This document shows positions 1 through 7,934 of a stretch of DNA of 64,000 bases, one piece after another (position 1 is the first letter of the stretch; the number at the start of each line of letters is the position of its first letter). A program made the position numbers and the translations under genes. The stretch is taken from contig JAQQAR010000010.1 of assembly GCA_028532765.1 (NCBI GenBank), forward strand, positions 1 through 64,000, given 5' to 3'. The stretch is from Sphaerochaetaceae bacterium. Lineage in GTDB: Bacteria; Spirochaetota; Spirochaetia; Sphaerochaetales; Sphaerochaetaceae. Below the pieces are notes generated by a model that ran no database searches, was not told the origin of the DNA, and saw only the letters and a list, made by a program, of their open reading frames with translations.

Positions 1-340
1 AGTGGATGTTGAATCCATGTGCGAATGCGAGGTATTTACCTGCAGTCAGATTTTTCTCGATGCTGTCATGATAGATCTTTGCCTGTCTCTCATCCGGCAG
101 CAACATCATGATGACCTGAGCCATGGCACTTGCTTCCTCAGCAGTTGCAACCTGCAAACCAGCTTCTTCAGCAATCTTCCAGCTCTTTGAACCTTTGTAG
201 AGACCTACGACGACATCCACCCCACTCTCGTGCAGGTTCAATGCGTGTGCATGGCCTTGGCTGCCATATCCGATGATGGCAACTTTTTTGCCATCCAGAA
301 CTGAGAGATCTGCCTGTGAATCATAGTACATTGTGCTCAT
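1..340 (-). CDS. ilvC: Ketol-acid reductoisomerase, N-terminal part (cut by window edge)
   Basis: This enzyme isomerises and reduces acetolactate/acetohydroxybutyrate with NADPH, the second common step of Val/Leu/Ile synthesis in the cytoplasm. Only the first 113 codons are in the window. They show the Rossmann nucleotide-binding loop GYGSQGHA at residues 24-31 and the following HALNL helix, which are diagnostic for IlvC. The ATG at 338-340 is preceded by a good GGAGG site (minus strand, about 352-356). It lies 50 bp downstream of ilvN in the same direction, so the two are very likely co-transcribed from the leader region near 1270. Known family; identity is secure, the rest of the gene is outside. 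Confidence 0.96.
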   Translation of the reverse strand, partial: MSTMYYDSQADLSVLDGKKVAIIGYGSQGHAHALNLHESGVDVVVGLYKGSKSWKIAEEAGLQVATAEEASAMAQVIMMLLPDERQAKIYHDSIEKNLTAGKYLAFAHGFNIH

Positions 341-390
341 TACTTCCTATCCTCCGTTATGGTTCGCACCATCAGGGTGCGTTAGTATGC

Positions 391-921
391 TTATTCTTCA
401 TCCTCGCTGAAACTGATCGAGCTCAGCGCCCTTGCTCCCCTCTCCAAGGCGGTAATACCAGTCCTGGCCATCTCCACAATCCCAAATGGGGCCATCAAAT
501 CCAGGAATGACTGAATCTTGTCCAGACTTCCGGTCATCTCGAGGGTGATGGTAGAAGAGGTTACATCATTGATCTTTGCCTTGAAAATCTCAGCAAGCTC
601 AATGACCTGGGAGCGGTCATCATGCCTGGTGGAGACCTTGACCATCACCAGCTCACGCTGAAGGCTCTTTTCCCCTGCCATCTCATAGACCCGCTTCACA
701 TCATACAGCTTGCCGACCTGTTTCTTGATCTGTTCAACAACCGGCCGGTCTCCGCTGACCACAATGGTGATTCGGCTGAATTCCTCGTTTTCGGTCTCGC
801 CAACCGAGAGGCTGTCAATGTTGTACCCTCTGCGACTGAACAGCGATACAACACGCATGAGTACACCAGGATGGTTATTAACCAGAATTGCCAGTGTGTA
901 ACGTTTTTCTTTGGTATTCAT
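391..921 (-). CDS. ilvN: Acetolactate synthase regulatory (small) subunit
   Basis: Regulatory subunit of acetolactate (acetohydroxyacid) synthase; it binds valine and activates the catalytic IlvB subunit. The 176-residue product has an N-terminal ACT domain (about residues 8-82, with the NNHPGVL loop at 15-21 that binds effector in IlvN/IlvH) and a C-terminal ACT-like domain ending near 165, the normal length for the family plus a short acidic tail. A GGAG site lies about 11 bases upstream of the ATG. ilvC follows in the same direction. Unusually, no ilvB precedes it: the gene is the first cistron after a Leu/Ile/Val-rich leader peptide, so the catalytic subunit must be encoded downstream of ilvC or elsewhere. 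Confidence 0.95.
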   Translation of the reverse strand: MNTKEKRYTLAILVNNHPGVLMRVVSLFSRRGYNIDSLSVGETENEEFSRITIVVSGDRPVVEQIKKQVGKLYDVKRVYEMAGEKSLQRELVMVKVSTRHDDRSQVIELAEIFKAKINDVTSSTITLEMTGSLDKIQSFLDLMAPFGIVEMARTGITALERGARALSSISFSEDEE

Positions 922-957
922 CTAAGATTTCACTCCTTCATATGATATTTGGGTATA

Positions 958-1025
958 AGCGATTGCTCCCCGGTACTTCGGGGGCTTCCATCCACGGTCC
1001 ATGCAACCAGCGATTGCAGCCGTGG
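958..1025 (-). promoter_or_regulatory. Putative attenuator hairpins of the ilv leader
   Basis: Directly after the leader stop codon, minus strand, arms CCACGG (1020-1025) and CCGTGG (992-997) enclose an inner TGCAA/TTGCA stem. A second hairpin (965-985) pairs CCCCG with CGGGG plus two outer pairs. The 9-mer AGCGATTGC (plus strand) occurs at 958-966 and again at 1009-1017, so two copies could compete for the same TTGCA partner, giving alternative folds. There is no clear U-run after the second hairpin, so termination could instead be Rho-dependent or the control could act on translation of ilvN. Confidence 0.5.
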
Positions 1026-1238
1026 TCAGAGAATAATTAGGCTTACTACAATAAGAAGGGAAATGAGGGAAAGAAGGGGAAGGAGGGTTATAATGAGACG
1101 CGCTAGAACTAGAAGCAAGGAAGGGACAGAAAAAGAAGTGGTGTCACACATAGAACTACAGGAGCTTGTATAGCCCTGCGTCTTCCGATTCCTTGCAAAT
1201 GGGCGGTGCTGCTGCACCTGCATAGTGAACGCGTTCAA
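1026..1238 (-). CDS. Leu/Ile/Val-rich leader peptide upstream of ilvN (probable attenuator)
   Basis: Short reading frame between the predicted promoter (1278-1307) and ilvN. The last 41 residues, from an internal ATG at 1146-1148, contain 14 Leu, 6 Ile and 4 Val; the final 31 residues are almost only Leu, Ile, Val, Ser, Pro, Thr, Ala and Arg. A TTG start at 1236-1238 has a GGAG site six bases upstream and gives 70 residues; the internal ATG has no clear site, so the start is uncertain. The stop codon is followed at once by two hairpins (992-1025 and 965-985). This is the classical layout of peptide-mediated attenuation of branched-chain amino-acid operons. The pyrimidine-rich coding strand alone would also give Leu, Ser, Pro and Phe, but Phe is absent from the run, arguing for selection on Leu/Ile/Val codons. 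Confidence 0.72.
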   Translation of the reverse strand: MNAFTMQVQQHRPFARNRKTQGYTSSCSSMCDTTSFSVPSLLLVLARLIITLLPLLSLISLLIVVSLIIL

Positions 1239-1277
1239 GGTACTCTCCTCAAGAACAGCCTAGTATGCTGTTTCTTG

Positions 1278-1307
1278 TTTGTATCGCTCTTTGACGATGC
1301 TTGTCAA
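1278..1307 (-). promoter_or_regulatory. Promoter of the ilv leader-ilvN-ilvC transcript
   Basis: Perfect -35 TTGACA at 1302-1307 (minus strand) and -10 TACAAA at 1278-1283 with 18 bp between; the shifted -10 GATACA gives 16 bp. Start of transcription would fall near 1270, about 30 bases before the TTG start of the leader peptide. Confidence 0.6.
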
Positions 1308-1319
1308 CCCTGCTATTCA
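1291..1319 (+). promoter_or_regulatory. Possible upstream promoter of the histidine kinase gene
   Basis: TTGACG (1291-1296), 17 bp, TATTCA (1314-1319). Its -35 box and that of the divergent ilv promoter are only 5 bp apart and form an inverted repeat TTGAC-N7-GTCAA (1291-1307). Confidence 0.4.
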
Positions 1320-1365
1320 TAAAACAGTATGTTTATGCAATAAAAATTCGTTTCGCTTTGCAATA

Positions 1366-1394
1366 TTGCTTCCCTTTCTGATTGCCGATACACT
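1366..1394 (+). promoter_or_regulatory. Leaderless-type promoter of the histidine kinase gene
   Basis: TTGCTT (1366-1371), 17 bp, TACACT (1389-1394), then exactly 6 bases and the ATG at 1401. No ribosome-binding site is visible before the ATG, so the transcript probably starts at the start codon. Confidence 0.5.
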
Positions 1395-1400
1395 GCTTGC

Positions 1401-3176
1401 ATGAAATTCATCTGGGGCAATCAGCACAAGCCAAACCTATTCACACTGCTCTTTCTCTACTTCCTCATCGTTCTCATTGTTCCATTGGGACTATTCTCTG
1501 CCTATTATGCACTTGCAGGGAATACGAATCAAGAACGGTATCTGATGAGACAGGCAATGAATATGACCACCCGTGATGCCAGTACCGTTGCCCAAGCCCT
1601 TGAATCCTACCGTCATAAAGCATACCAACTCTCCACCAACCCCTTGGTTGTGGAGATACTCAAGGCAGATAGCCTTGAGGCAGAATCGTCACAAAGTCGC
1701 GAGCTGTATGAACTGTTGTTTACCGTCATGCATGGAGATATCTATCTTGCAAGCGCAAACCTTGTCAGCAATAGCGGGAAGGTCAGGGTCTCCACCCATG
1801 TTTTTCCCGAGGTGTACGACCTACGCTATCAGGGCAATGACTGGGATATGGCTTCCATCATCAACCAGAACAGCCAGGTTTCCCCTACTGCCAGTCTAAT
1901 CAGCATCCAGAGTCATAGGATAGCAGAAAACGGAAGACAGGTTGTTGCTTCCATCCTCCGTCGTGTCTATGACCAGGAGGGGACAAACCTTGGCTACCTT
2001 GTGGTGGATATGTATGCAGATGCGCTCTCCCCCCAGATAAACAGTGACCATGTCCTCACCGATATGCTGCTGGTCGACACCAAGTCCTTTTACGCTACCA
2101 GCCTTGTTCATCCTGAGCGGTTTGGATCCTTCGACCGTTTTCCCGCTCTCAACACCCTCGATGGCAATTACACTCCCCGCTCACTTCCCTCTGATACCTC
2201 CATCATAGCCATCTCTCCAATAGGGGGAACCGGCCTCCATCTAGTAGGCTCACTCAGCAGCGGGCCATTTTTCCAGAGTATGGAAAATTGGTTGTCAGTC
2301 TTCACTACGACCATGCTTATCGGGGTAGTACTTGCTCTAGGCCTCTCCTACCTTTTCTCACGCTCCATTGCCCACCCGATCAAAAATCTTGCAAAGCGTA
2401 TGAGAGAGGTGGAACAAGGGAAGCTGGAAAGTCGCGAGGTCAGCAGCGCGATAAGCGAATTCAGCCAGCTGGAACACTCATTCAATGTCATGATCAAACA
2501 GATCATCAGCCTCCTCGATCTTACTCGTGAAGAACAGGTTAAATTGAGTGAAGCGGAAAGAAAAGCTCTGGAGAGCCAGATGAATCCCCATTTTCTCTTC
2601 AACACCCTCAATACGATCAAGGCGCTCGCCCGTCTTCATGGAGAAGAGGATATCTACACCATTACCGTCAAGCTGGGGAAACTGCTCCGTTCCTCAATCG
2701 ACAACAGGGAGAGTGAGGCAACGCTTGAACAGAGCATGGCCCTGATTGAATCCTATCTCACCATTCAGAAGCTTAGATTCGCTGACAAGTTGACTACCGA
2801 GATTTATCTGGATCCCAGCTGCAAACATATAAAAACCCCAAAACTCATCATCCAACCCTTGGTTGAAAATGCAATCATCCATGGTCTGGAACCAAAGGTG
2901 GGAAGCTGGAACCTCAGTGTCCGTGTGGAAAGAACTGGAGAGAGGATTTCCATCACAGTTGGGGATGATGGAGTCGGTTTTCCTCCTGATCGCTTGCCTG
3001 ACAACCTTGACGAACTTGCCAACTCGCCACACGTTGGTGTATACAATGTATATAGAAGATTATTTCTCAAATATGGAAGGAAGCTGCACTTCTCCCTGAA
3101 ATCAAAAGAGGGCGAAGGGACTTGGGCAACTATCTCCTTCCCGGACGAAGAAGCAATAAAGGAAGAGATACAATGA
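1401..3176 (+). CDS. Two-component sensor histidine kinase, YesM/LytS type
   Basis: Membrane sensor kinase of 591 residues that should phosphorylate the response regulator encoded next to it. It has a transmembrane helix at about 13-38, an extracytoplasmic sensing region to about 295, a second helix at about 298-318, a HAMP linker with coiled coil, the His_kinase motif with NPHFLFNTLN (phospho-acceptor His397), and a HATPase domain with N-box PLVENAIIHG (486-495) and G-box GDDGVGF near 520. The ATGA overlap with the next gene shows translational coupling. YesM/YesN pairs typically control neighbouring sugar ABC transporters, and one lies convergently at 4769-7934, so sugar sensing is inferred. 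The start has no ribosome-binding site and sits 6 bases after a -10-like hexamer. Confidence 0.93.
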   Translation: MKFIWGNQHKPNLFTLLFLYFLIVLIVPLGLFSAYYALAGNTNQERYLMRQAMNMTTRDASTVAQALESYRHKAYQLSTNPLVVEILKADSLEAESSQSRELYELLFTVMHGDIYLASANLVSNSGKVRVSTHVFPEVYDLRYQGNDWDMASIINQNSQVSPTASLISIQSHRIAENGRQVVASILRRVYDQEGTNLGYLVVDMYADALSPQINSDHVLTDMLLVDTKSFYATSLVHPERFGSFDRFPALNTLDGNYTPRSLPSDTSIIAISPIGGTGLHLVGSLSSGPFFQSMENWLSVFTTTMLIGVVLALGLSYLFSRSIAHPIKNLAKRMREVEQGKLESREVSSAISEFSQLEHSFNVMIKQIISLLDLTREEQVKLSEAERKALESQMNPHFLFNTLNTIKALARLHGEEDIYTITVKLGKLLRSSIDNRESEATLEQSMALIESYLTIQKLRFADKLTTEIYLDPSCKHIKTPKLIIQPLVENAIIHGLEPKVGSWNLSVRVERTGERISITVGDDGVGFPPDRLPDNLDELANSPHVGVYNVYRRLFLKYGRKLHFSLKSKEGEGTWATISFPDEEAIKEEIQ

Positions 3177-3940
3177 GTTACAGTGTCGTGTTCGTAGAAG
3201 ATGAGCAGATCGTCCGTGAGGAGATTGTCTCCTCGATCCGATGGGACCTTCTTGGTCTGGAATTGGTAGGTACCGCTTCTGACGGATTGAGCGGAGAGCA
3301 CCTGATCAAGGAAAAGGAGCCCGATATTGTCATCACCGACATTCGCCTCCCTGCCCAGGATGGGCTTACCATGCTCAGCAACTGTCCTGTAAACCATGCC
3401 ATTATCCTGACCGGACATGCCGACTTTTCCTATATGAAGAGTGCTATCCGACTTGGTGTATTCGACTACCTGCTTAAGCCGATCGATGATGAGGAACTGG
3501 AGGAGACACTCTCCTCATTGGTGAGAAAACTACAGGAAGAGGATCGTGAATATGAGGACCTGAAGAAAAAGGAACACTCGAAGAGTGAACTCATCCCACT
3601 TCCCAAGCAAGCTGGAAACCACGTAATCAACGCAACCATCGCCTATATTGCAGAGACCTACTCAGAACCGGTGGGACTTCAGGAGGCAGCAGCCTACCTT
3701 GATCTCTCAGAGAGCCACCTCAGTCGTCTCTTCAAGGAGGTCACAGGACTGAACTTCCTGCAGTACCTCAATGCATACAGGATAAACCAGGCGGCCATCA
3801 TGATGAGGGACCCCAAATTGAATATCAGCGAAATTGCCACCAATTGTGGCTTTCCAACCCCAGGCTACTTCGCAAAGATCTTCAAACGCTTTATCGGCAA
3901 GACCCCGACCCAGTTCAGAGACGAGGCAGATACCTTCTAA
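3173..3940 (+). CDS. AraC-type response regulator, YesN type
   Basis: Cytoplasmic DNA-binding partner of the upstream kinase, 255 residues. The N-terminal receiver domain shows the acidic pair at 9-11, phospho-acceptor Asp56 (VITDIRLP) and the conserved Lys in LLKPIDD near 100. The C-terminal 100 residues form two AraC helix-turn-helix motifs (SESHLSRLFKEVTG and the NISEIATNCGF...YFAKIFKR signature). The start ATG overlaps the kinase stop (ATGA), with AGGAAGAG just upstream; a longer in-frame extension inside the kinase gene is rejected. It is short for YesN because the linker is brief. Its last 26 bases overlap the convergent HAD gene. Probable target is the sugar transporter promoter near 7935-8086. 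Confidence 0.93.
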   Translation: MSYSVVFVEDEQIVREEIVSSIRWDLLGLELVGTASDGLSGEHLIKEKEPDIVITDIRLPAQDGLTMLSNCPVNHAIILTGHADFSYMKSAIRLGVFDYLLKPIDDEELEETLSSLVRKLQEEDREYEDLKKKEHSKSELIPLPKQAGNHVINATIAYIAETYSEPVGLQEAAAYLDLSESHLSRLFKEVTGLNFLQYLNAYRINQAAIMMRDPKLNISEIATNCGFPTPGYFAKIFKRFIGKTPTQFRDEADTF

Positions 3941-4766
3941 AGACCCCGGAAAGCCTCTCATCCTTTGTTCCGGATGGGAGGTCTGCATAGAGGAGGCTTG
4001 CAATGCCAAGGCTCCTGCTGCTATGTATGTTGTCCTTCCTGTCATCAATGAAGAACGCCTGCTCTGCAGAGACGCCTTCTGCTTCAAGTATGGTTGTATA
4101 GAACTGAGGCGATGGTTTGCTCAAACCCATCTCATGGGAGGCATAGGTTTTGTCGAACAATGAAAGCGCACCCATCTCCTCAAGTATCTCCCAATGACTC
4201 AGGATGGTATTGCTTGCACATACCACCCGCTTCCCTTCTGAACGCAACGATTGAATCAGGGAAACTACAGGGTCGTTGAACACTGGCTTGAACACATCGG
4301 CAAACGGATTACCTTGCACAGCTACCCCAAAGACATGCGTGATATGTTGCCAGTACTGCGCTTCAGAGACCACACCTTCCATCAGGGGAAAATCGTAATG
4401 GAGATAATCGGCGATGAGAGCTTGCTTCTTAATTCCGAGGAGTCGGGAAATCTTGCCGAGCATTGTGATGTTGTTCACCACCACATTGCCCATGTCAAAC
4501 ATAAAAAGCGAATGCTTGGCGCTGAGAACAGGGTCACAACTTGCCAGCAAGGCTTCGATCTGCTTTGCCTCAAGAGGACCTTCCCATTCAAGAACCCCCA
4601 TCCCCTTCGACCTTGCTTCATTGCGGGCAGTCTCCGACCTGCTTATAAAGAGGTATCGGAAGAAGGAATCCACAGGGGTACCGACATCCAGATAGTTTCT
4701 GAAATATTCCAGTACTGGAAAATCTGCATCATCCTCTTTCAGATCGGTACAGAGAAAATCGTACAT
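3915..4766 (-). CDS. HAD-superfamily phosphatase with extra N-terminal domain, in sugar ABC operon
   Basis: Probable sugar-phosphate or phosphatase-type hydrolase. Residues from about 85 on form a HAD fold of the YihX-like subclass: motif I FMFDMGNVVV (Asp nucleophile followed by Gly, as in YihX), motif II in VCASNT, a Lys in GLSKPSPQFY, and motif IV FFIDDRKDNI. The first 85 residues match nothing I recognise. The ATG at 4764-4766 follows GGAAGGG; a TTG six bases earlier is a weaker choice. It overlaps the permease stop codon region, so it is the last gene of the SBP-permease-permease operon and probably acts on the imported sugar after phosphorylation. The 3' end overlaps the convergent response regulator by 26 bp. 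Confidence 0.82.
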   Translation of the reverse strand: MYDFLCTDLKEDDADFPVLEYFRNYLDVGTPVDSFFRYLFISRSETARNEARSKGMGVLEWEGPLEAKQIEALLASCDPVLSAKHSLFMFDMGNVVVNNITMLGKISRLLGIKKQALIADYLHYDFPLMEGVVSEAQYWQHITHVFGVAVQGNPFADVFKPVFNDPVVSLIQSLRSEGKRVVCASNTILSHWEILEEMGALSLFDKTYASHEMGLSKPSPQFYTTILEAEGVSAEQAFFIDDRKDNIHSSRSLGIASLLYADLPSGTKDERLSGVFRRYLPRL

Positions 4767-4768
4767 GC

Positions 4769-5617
4769 TCAACCCTTCCTTGACTCATATACTGCCGACC
4801 CACCGATGAAATACTTGGTCAAGGACATGAATAGTACAAACATGGGGATCGATGCAAGCAGGGCTGCAGCCATCATTGCACCTTCATCGGTGTTACGCTC
4901 AAGCGCGAAGGAACTGATGTACTGTGGAATCGTCTTCATCTTCTCGCTCTGGCTCACCAAGAGCGGCCAGAGTAGATTGTCCCACTGACTACGGAAGGAG
5001 AGAATGGAGAGCGTTGCAATAACCGGCATACAGTTGGGAAGTACAATTTTCCAGTAGATTCCAAACTCTCCCATTCCGTCGACACGGGCCGCATCCAGAA
5101 ATTCTGTGGGGAACGTGGTAAGGTACTGCCGCATCTGGAAAACACCAAACGCACTTACCAGGAAGGGAAGGATCAATCCGGTATACGTGTTCTGGATGCG
5201 CAGCATCGTGACAACCATATACAGCGGAATCATGATCGCTTCAAACGGAATCATCATCGTAGCCATGATGATAATAAAAATGGTGTTTCTTCCCCGAAAG
5301 CGAAACTTTGCGAGGCCATAGCCTGTAAGACTTGCAATCAAGACAGTGGTGACGGCAACAGTGATACTTACCACAAGTGAGTTGGCAAGGTTCCGGACAA
5401 AAATGAATGATTGGTCATTCCCCGCCACAGCCTTGACAAAATTTGGGGTATGGAAGCCTTCCGGGATCCAGGAAAACGGCATGGCCATGATCTGGTTTCG
5501 CTCCATCATGGAAGCACTGATCATGAACGCAATCGGAGTCAGGGTAAAAAGGAGCATTGCTGCTAAAATAATCCAAATAAGGACATTGGTAATGGTAATT
5601 TTCTTGGATATCTGCAT
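4769..5617 (-). CDS. Carbohydrate ABC transporter permease, MalG/UgpE type
   Basis: Inner-membrane permease of 282 residues with six predicted transmembrane helices and the cytoplasmic EAA loop, here DAARVDGMGEFGIYWKIVLP, which docks to the ATPase. The N-terminal helix and the large loop with PFSWIPEGF are typical of the second permease of CUT1 sugar transporters. The gene lies 4 bp after the partner permease. No ATPase gene is in the operon; CUT1 systems often share an MsmK-type ATPase encoded elsewhere, so that is the likely source of energy. Substrate is not readable from sequence. Confidence 0.94.
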   Translation of the reverse strand: MQISKKITITNVLIWIILAAMLLFTLTPIAFMISASMMERNQIMAMPFSWIPEGFHTPNFVKAVAGNDQSFIFVRNLANSLVVSITVAVTTVLIASLTGYGLAKFRFRGRNTIFIIIMATMMIPFEAIMIPLYMVVTMLRIQNTYTGLILPFLVSAFGVFQMRQYLTTFPTEFLDAARVDGMGEFGIYWKIVLPNCMPVIATLSILSFRSQWDNLLWPLLVSQSEKMKTIPQYISSFALERNTDEGAMMAAALLASIPMFVLFMSLTKYFIGGSAVYESRKG

Positions 5618-5621
5618 GTCT

Positions 5622-6554
5622 CTAATACTCCACCTGATCGCTACTTGTCGTCTTGAACTGCAACAATGTCAGCAACAACATCAACAAGAAGAGCACAACA
5701 CTCATTGCACTTGCTCGTCCTAGGTACTGTTGCTGAATACCTGTAACATAGATATTGAAGGTAATTACATTGATCGGGGCACGTGGAGCCCCATTGGTGT
5801 ACAGCATGTATTGGGTACTGAAGGTTTTCAGACACTGCAACATTGCCATGACCGAAACGAGGAACACCGTTGGTTTGAGCAACGGGAGAGTGATACGCCA
5901 GAAAACCTGACCCTTGCCAGCCCCATCAATGGTGGCTGCCTCATAAATTGTAGGAGGTATTGAAGCCAGGCCGGTAATGAAGAGGATGACAAAGTATCCA
6001 ATATACTTCCAGAAGTAAATCACCATCGTCGACACTTGCTCCATCACAGGATCCACCAACCAACGATGGTCAACCCCTGGGGTATTCATGAGTGTATTTA
6101 CCCATTGGTTCCCCAATCCTCTAGGGTCAAAGATAATCATCCAGATGGTAGCAGCGACAACACTGGAAAGAATTGCTGGGGTATAATAGGCAATCTGCAG
6201 AAACTTTTTTGACTTACCGCTACTGAGATTGCTGATGAAGACAGCCAACATCAAGCTGATAATCAACAAGGGAATGAATGTACCAACGGTAAACACCAAT
6301 GTTGCACGCAAGCTATTGAGAAAAGACAGATCACTCGTTGCTCTACTGGGGTCAAAAAGCCTGATATAGTTTCCTAGTCCCAAAAACGCTGGGGGTGCTT
6401 TGCTGAGTGCACGCTTGTCAAAGAAACTGGTGTAGAATGCATTGATTATCGGATAAAAACTGAATAATGAGAAAAAAAGCAGGGAGGGGACCACAAAAGC
6501 AAATCCCCACCGAGCCTGTTTCTTCTCGATGCCTCGGTATTTTTTCATACCCAT
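5622..6554 (-). CDS. Carbohydrate ABC transporter permease, MalF/UgpA type
   Basis: First permease of the CUT1-type sugar transporter, 310 residues with six membrane helices and an EAA loop YEAATIDGAGKGQVFWRITLP near residues 210-230. The N-terminus is basic and the first helix (FAFVVPSLLFFSLFSFYP) is characteristic of the family. It is separated from the upstream binding-protein gene by 69 bp containing a hairpin (6588-6612), and followed after 4 bp by the second permease. A GGAG site lies just before the ATG. It forms a heterodimeric channel with the 4769-5617 product. Confidence 0.94.
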   Translation of the reverse strand: MGMKKYRGIEKKQARWGFAFVVPSLLFFSLFSFYPIINAFYTSFFDKRALSKAPPAFLGLGNYIRLFDPSRATSDLSFLNSLRATLVFTVGTFIPLLIISLMLAVFISNLSSGKSKKFLQIAYYTPAILSSVVAATIWMIIFDPRGLGNQWVNTLMNTPGVDHRWLVDPVMEQVSTMVIYFWKYIGYFVILFITGLASIPPTIYEAATIDGAGKGQVFWRITLPLLKPTVFLVSVMAMLQCLKTFSTQYMLYTNGAPRAPINVITFNIYVTGIQQQYLGRASAMSVVLFLLMLLLTLLQFKTTSSDQVEY

Positions 6555-6587
6555 GAAGTACTCCTAAAGGAAAAAGAAAAGGAATCC

Positions 6588-6612
6588 CGGTCCTGCCTGC
6601 AAGACAGGACCG
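6588..6612 (-). terminator. Intercistronic hairpin after the sugar-binding protein gene
   Basis: Arms CGGTCCTG and CAGGACCG (8 bp, 9-base loop), followed on the minus strand by a T-rich stretch (TTCCTTTTCTTTTTCC). It should reduce read-through into the permease genes or protect the binding-protein message. Confidence 0.6.
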
Positions 6613-6623
6613 AGTATCATACA

Positions 6624-7934
6624 TTACTGTTCGTCTACAATTTCTTGTACAGCAGCTCGAAGGGTTGCCAGTGCCTTTTGGGGGCTGACACCACTGAGCA
6701 TTACCGACTCAACCGCATAGCGGATCTGTGTCTGGATTTCAGCTGAATTATCCCCGTAATAAATCATGTGTGAACGATTCATGTCATTGATGAATACATC
6801 ACTGTAGGGCATGTTCTTCAACGTATCGCTTGCAAAGAGAGCCTTGGTCGGTTGGATGATGTTCCCACCACGGGTGAGGTAATCCTCTCCATGGCTGAGC
6901 AGGAATCCTGCCAACTTCCAAGCGGCCTTCTGCACATTGGGATCACTGTCCGCATTCACCATGAAGAAGTGACCATAGTAGCATGCTGCCACATCGTTCA
7001 CTGCATCCTCGAATACAGGATACGGAATAACCATCCACTCTCCACTCTCGAAGAACTCTGGGTTGTCTGCCTCAATTCGTCCCTGCTGGTATAAGCCAGT
7101 GTGGGCCATTGCCATATCATTGTTATCCAAGTTGAACAATTTTCGGGCATTCTTGTAGGTCGGGGAACCAAGGTTACGCCCTGATGGACCCCATTCCTGC
7201 ATGTAGGTCAATGCCTTCAACCAAGCTTCATCGCCCACAATGGCTGTCTTGCCATCACTGCTGATAAGCTCTCCACCAAGCTGCTCTACCATTGGTACAA
7301 AGAATGTCAAGTAATAAGGATAGCGGAAGTCAAATCCACGACGAACCAAGATATCTCCATCTCTGATTACCAGCTTTTCGGAGACGTCTGCCATCTCTTC
7401 CCAGGTCTTCGGGTAATCTTTCTCAGCATCAAGCCCTGCATCACGGAAGATCTTCTTGTTTACATAGATGGACCAGTTGGTAAGCTCCAAGGGCAAACCA
7501 TAAACCTCACCATTCACCGTGACAGTATCCAGAACACCATCTACATACTTGTCCAACAAATCCTGCTTGTCAGCATAACCTGCTGCTTGGTAGTCAACCG
7601 GGGCAACACGATAGTTGGTGATATAGGCATACTGGTTCTCGATGGGAAGATTGAACATATCAGGGCCCTGGTTTGCCGCAAAGGCAGTCTGGACAAGTTC
7701 AATCTGCTTTACAGAAGCCTGGGTGGTACGTACCACGGTGATGTTTGGGTTATCAGCCATAAACTGAGCAATAAGCTCTTCTTCCAACGCCGTACGAGCC
7801 GGATCCTCGTGTGTCCAGTACTGTATGGTAACTGGAGCGTTTTCATCTACAACAGCTTCCTTTCCACCTTGAGCAAACAAGGAGAGAGGGAGCAACAAAG
7901 CAATCATCAATGCCAATGCAATTGATTTTTTCAT
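6624..7934 (-). CDS. Sugar ABC transporter periplasmic binding protein
   Basis: Extracellular solute-binding protein family 1, 436 residues, first gene of a sugar uptake operon with two permeases and a HAD phosphatase. A signal peptide (KK, hydrophobic run, then LFAQGGKEA) is present, with cleavage expected after the Ala of LFA; there is no lipobox Cys, so the mature protein should be soluble in the periplasm. The body has the family signature ITVVRTTQASVKQIELVQTAFAANQGPDMF near residue 70-100. The ATG at 7932-7934 has GGAGG seven bases upstream; an in-frame ATG five codons earlier is discarded. Regulation by the nearby YesMN-type system is inferred only from proximity. Confidence 0.94.
   Translation of the reverse strand: MKKSIALALMIALLLPLSLFAQGGKEAVVDENAPVTIQYWTHEDPARTALEEELIAQFMADNPNITVVRTTQASVKQIELVQTAFAANQGPDMFNLPIENQYAYITNYRVAPVDYQAAGYADKQDLLDKYVDGVLDTVTVNGEVYGLPLELTNWSIYVNKKIFRDAGLDAEKDYPKTWEEMADVSEKLVIRDGDILVRRGFDFRYPYYLTFFVPMVEQLGGELISSDGKTAIVGDEAWLKALTYMQEWGPSGRNLGSPTYKNARKLFNLDNNDMAMAHTGLYQQGRIEADNPEFFESGEWMVIPYPVFEDAVNDVAACYYGHFFMVNADSDPNVQKAAWKLAGFLLSHGEDYLTRGGNIIQPTKALFASDTLKNMPYSDVFINDMNRSHMIYYGDNSAEIQTQIRYAVESVMLSGVSPQKALATLRAAVQEIVDEQ

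Noticed and set aside
922..1025. T-box riboswitch upstream of ilvN
   Set aside because: No T-box consensus (AGGGTGGNACCGCG) or specifier stem is present; the leader peptide explains the region better.
949..1173. Plus-strand frame with many Arg and Glu codons
   Set aside because: It is the complement of the Leu/Ile/Val-rich leader region and has no start signal.
2804..3418. 204-residue minus-strand frame across the kinase/response regulator junction
   Set aside because: Antisense to two clear genes, with no ribosome-binding site and no recognisable domain.
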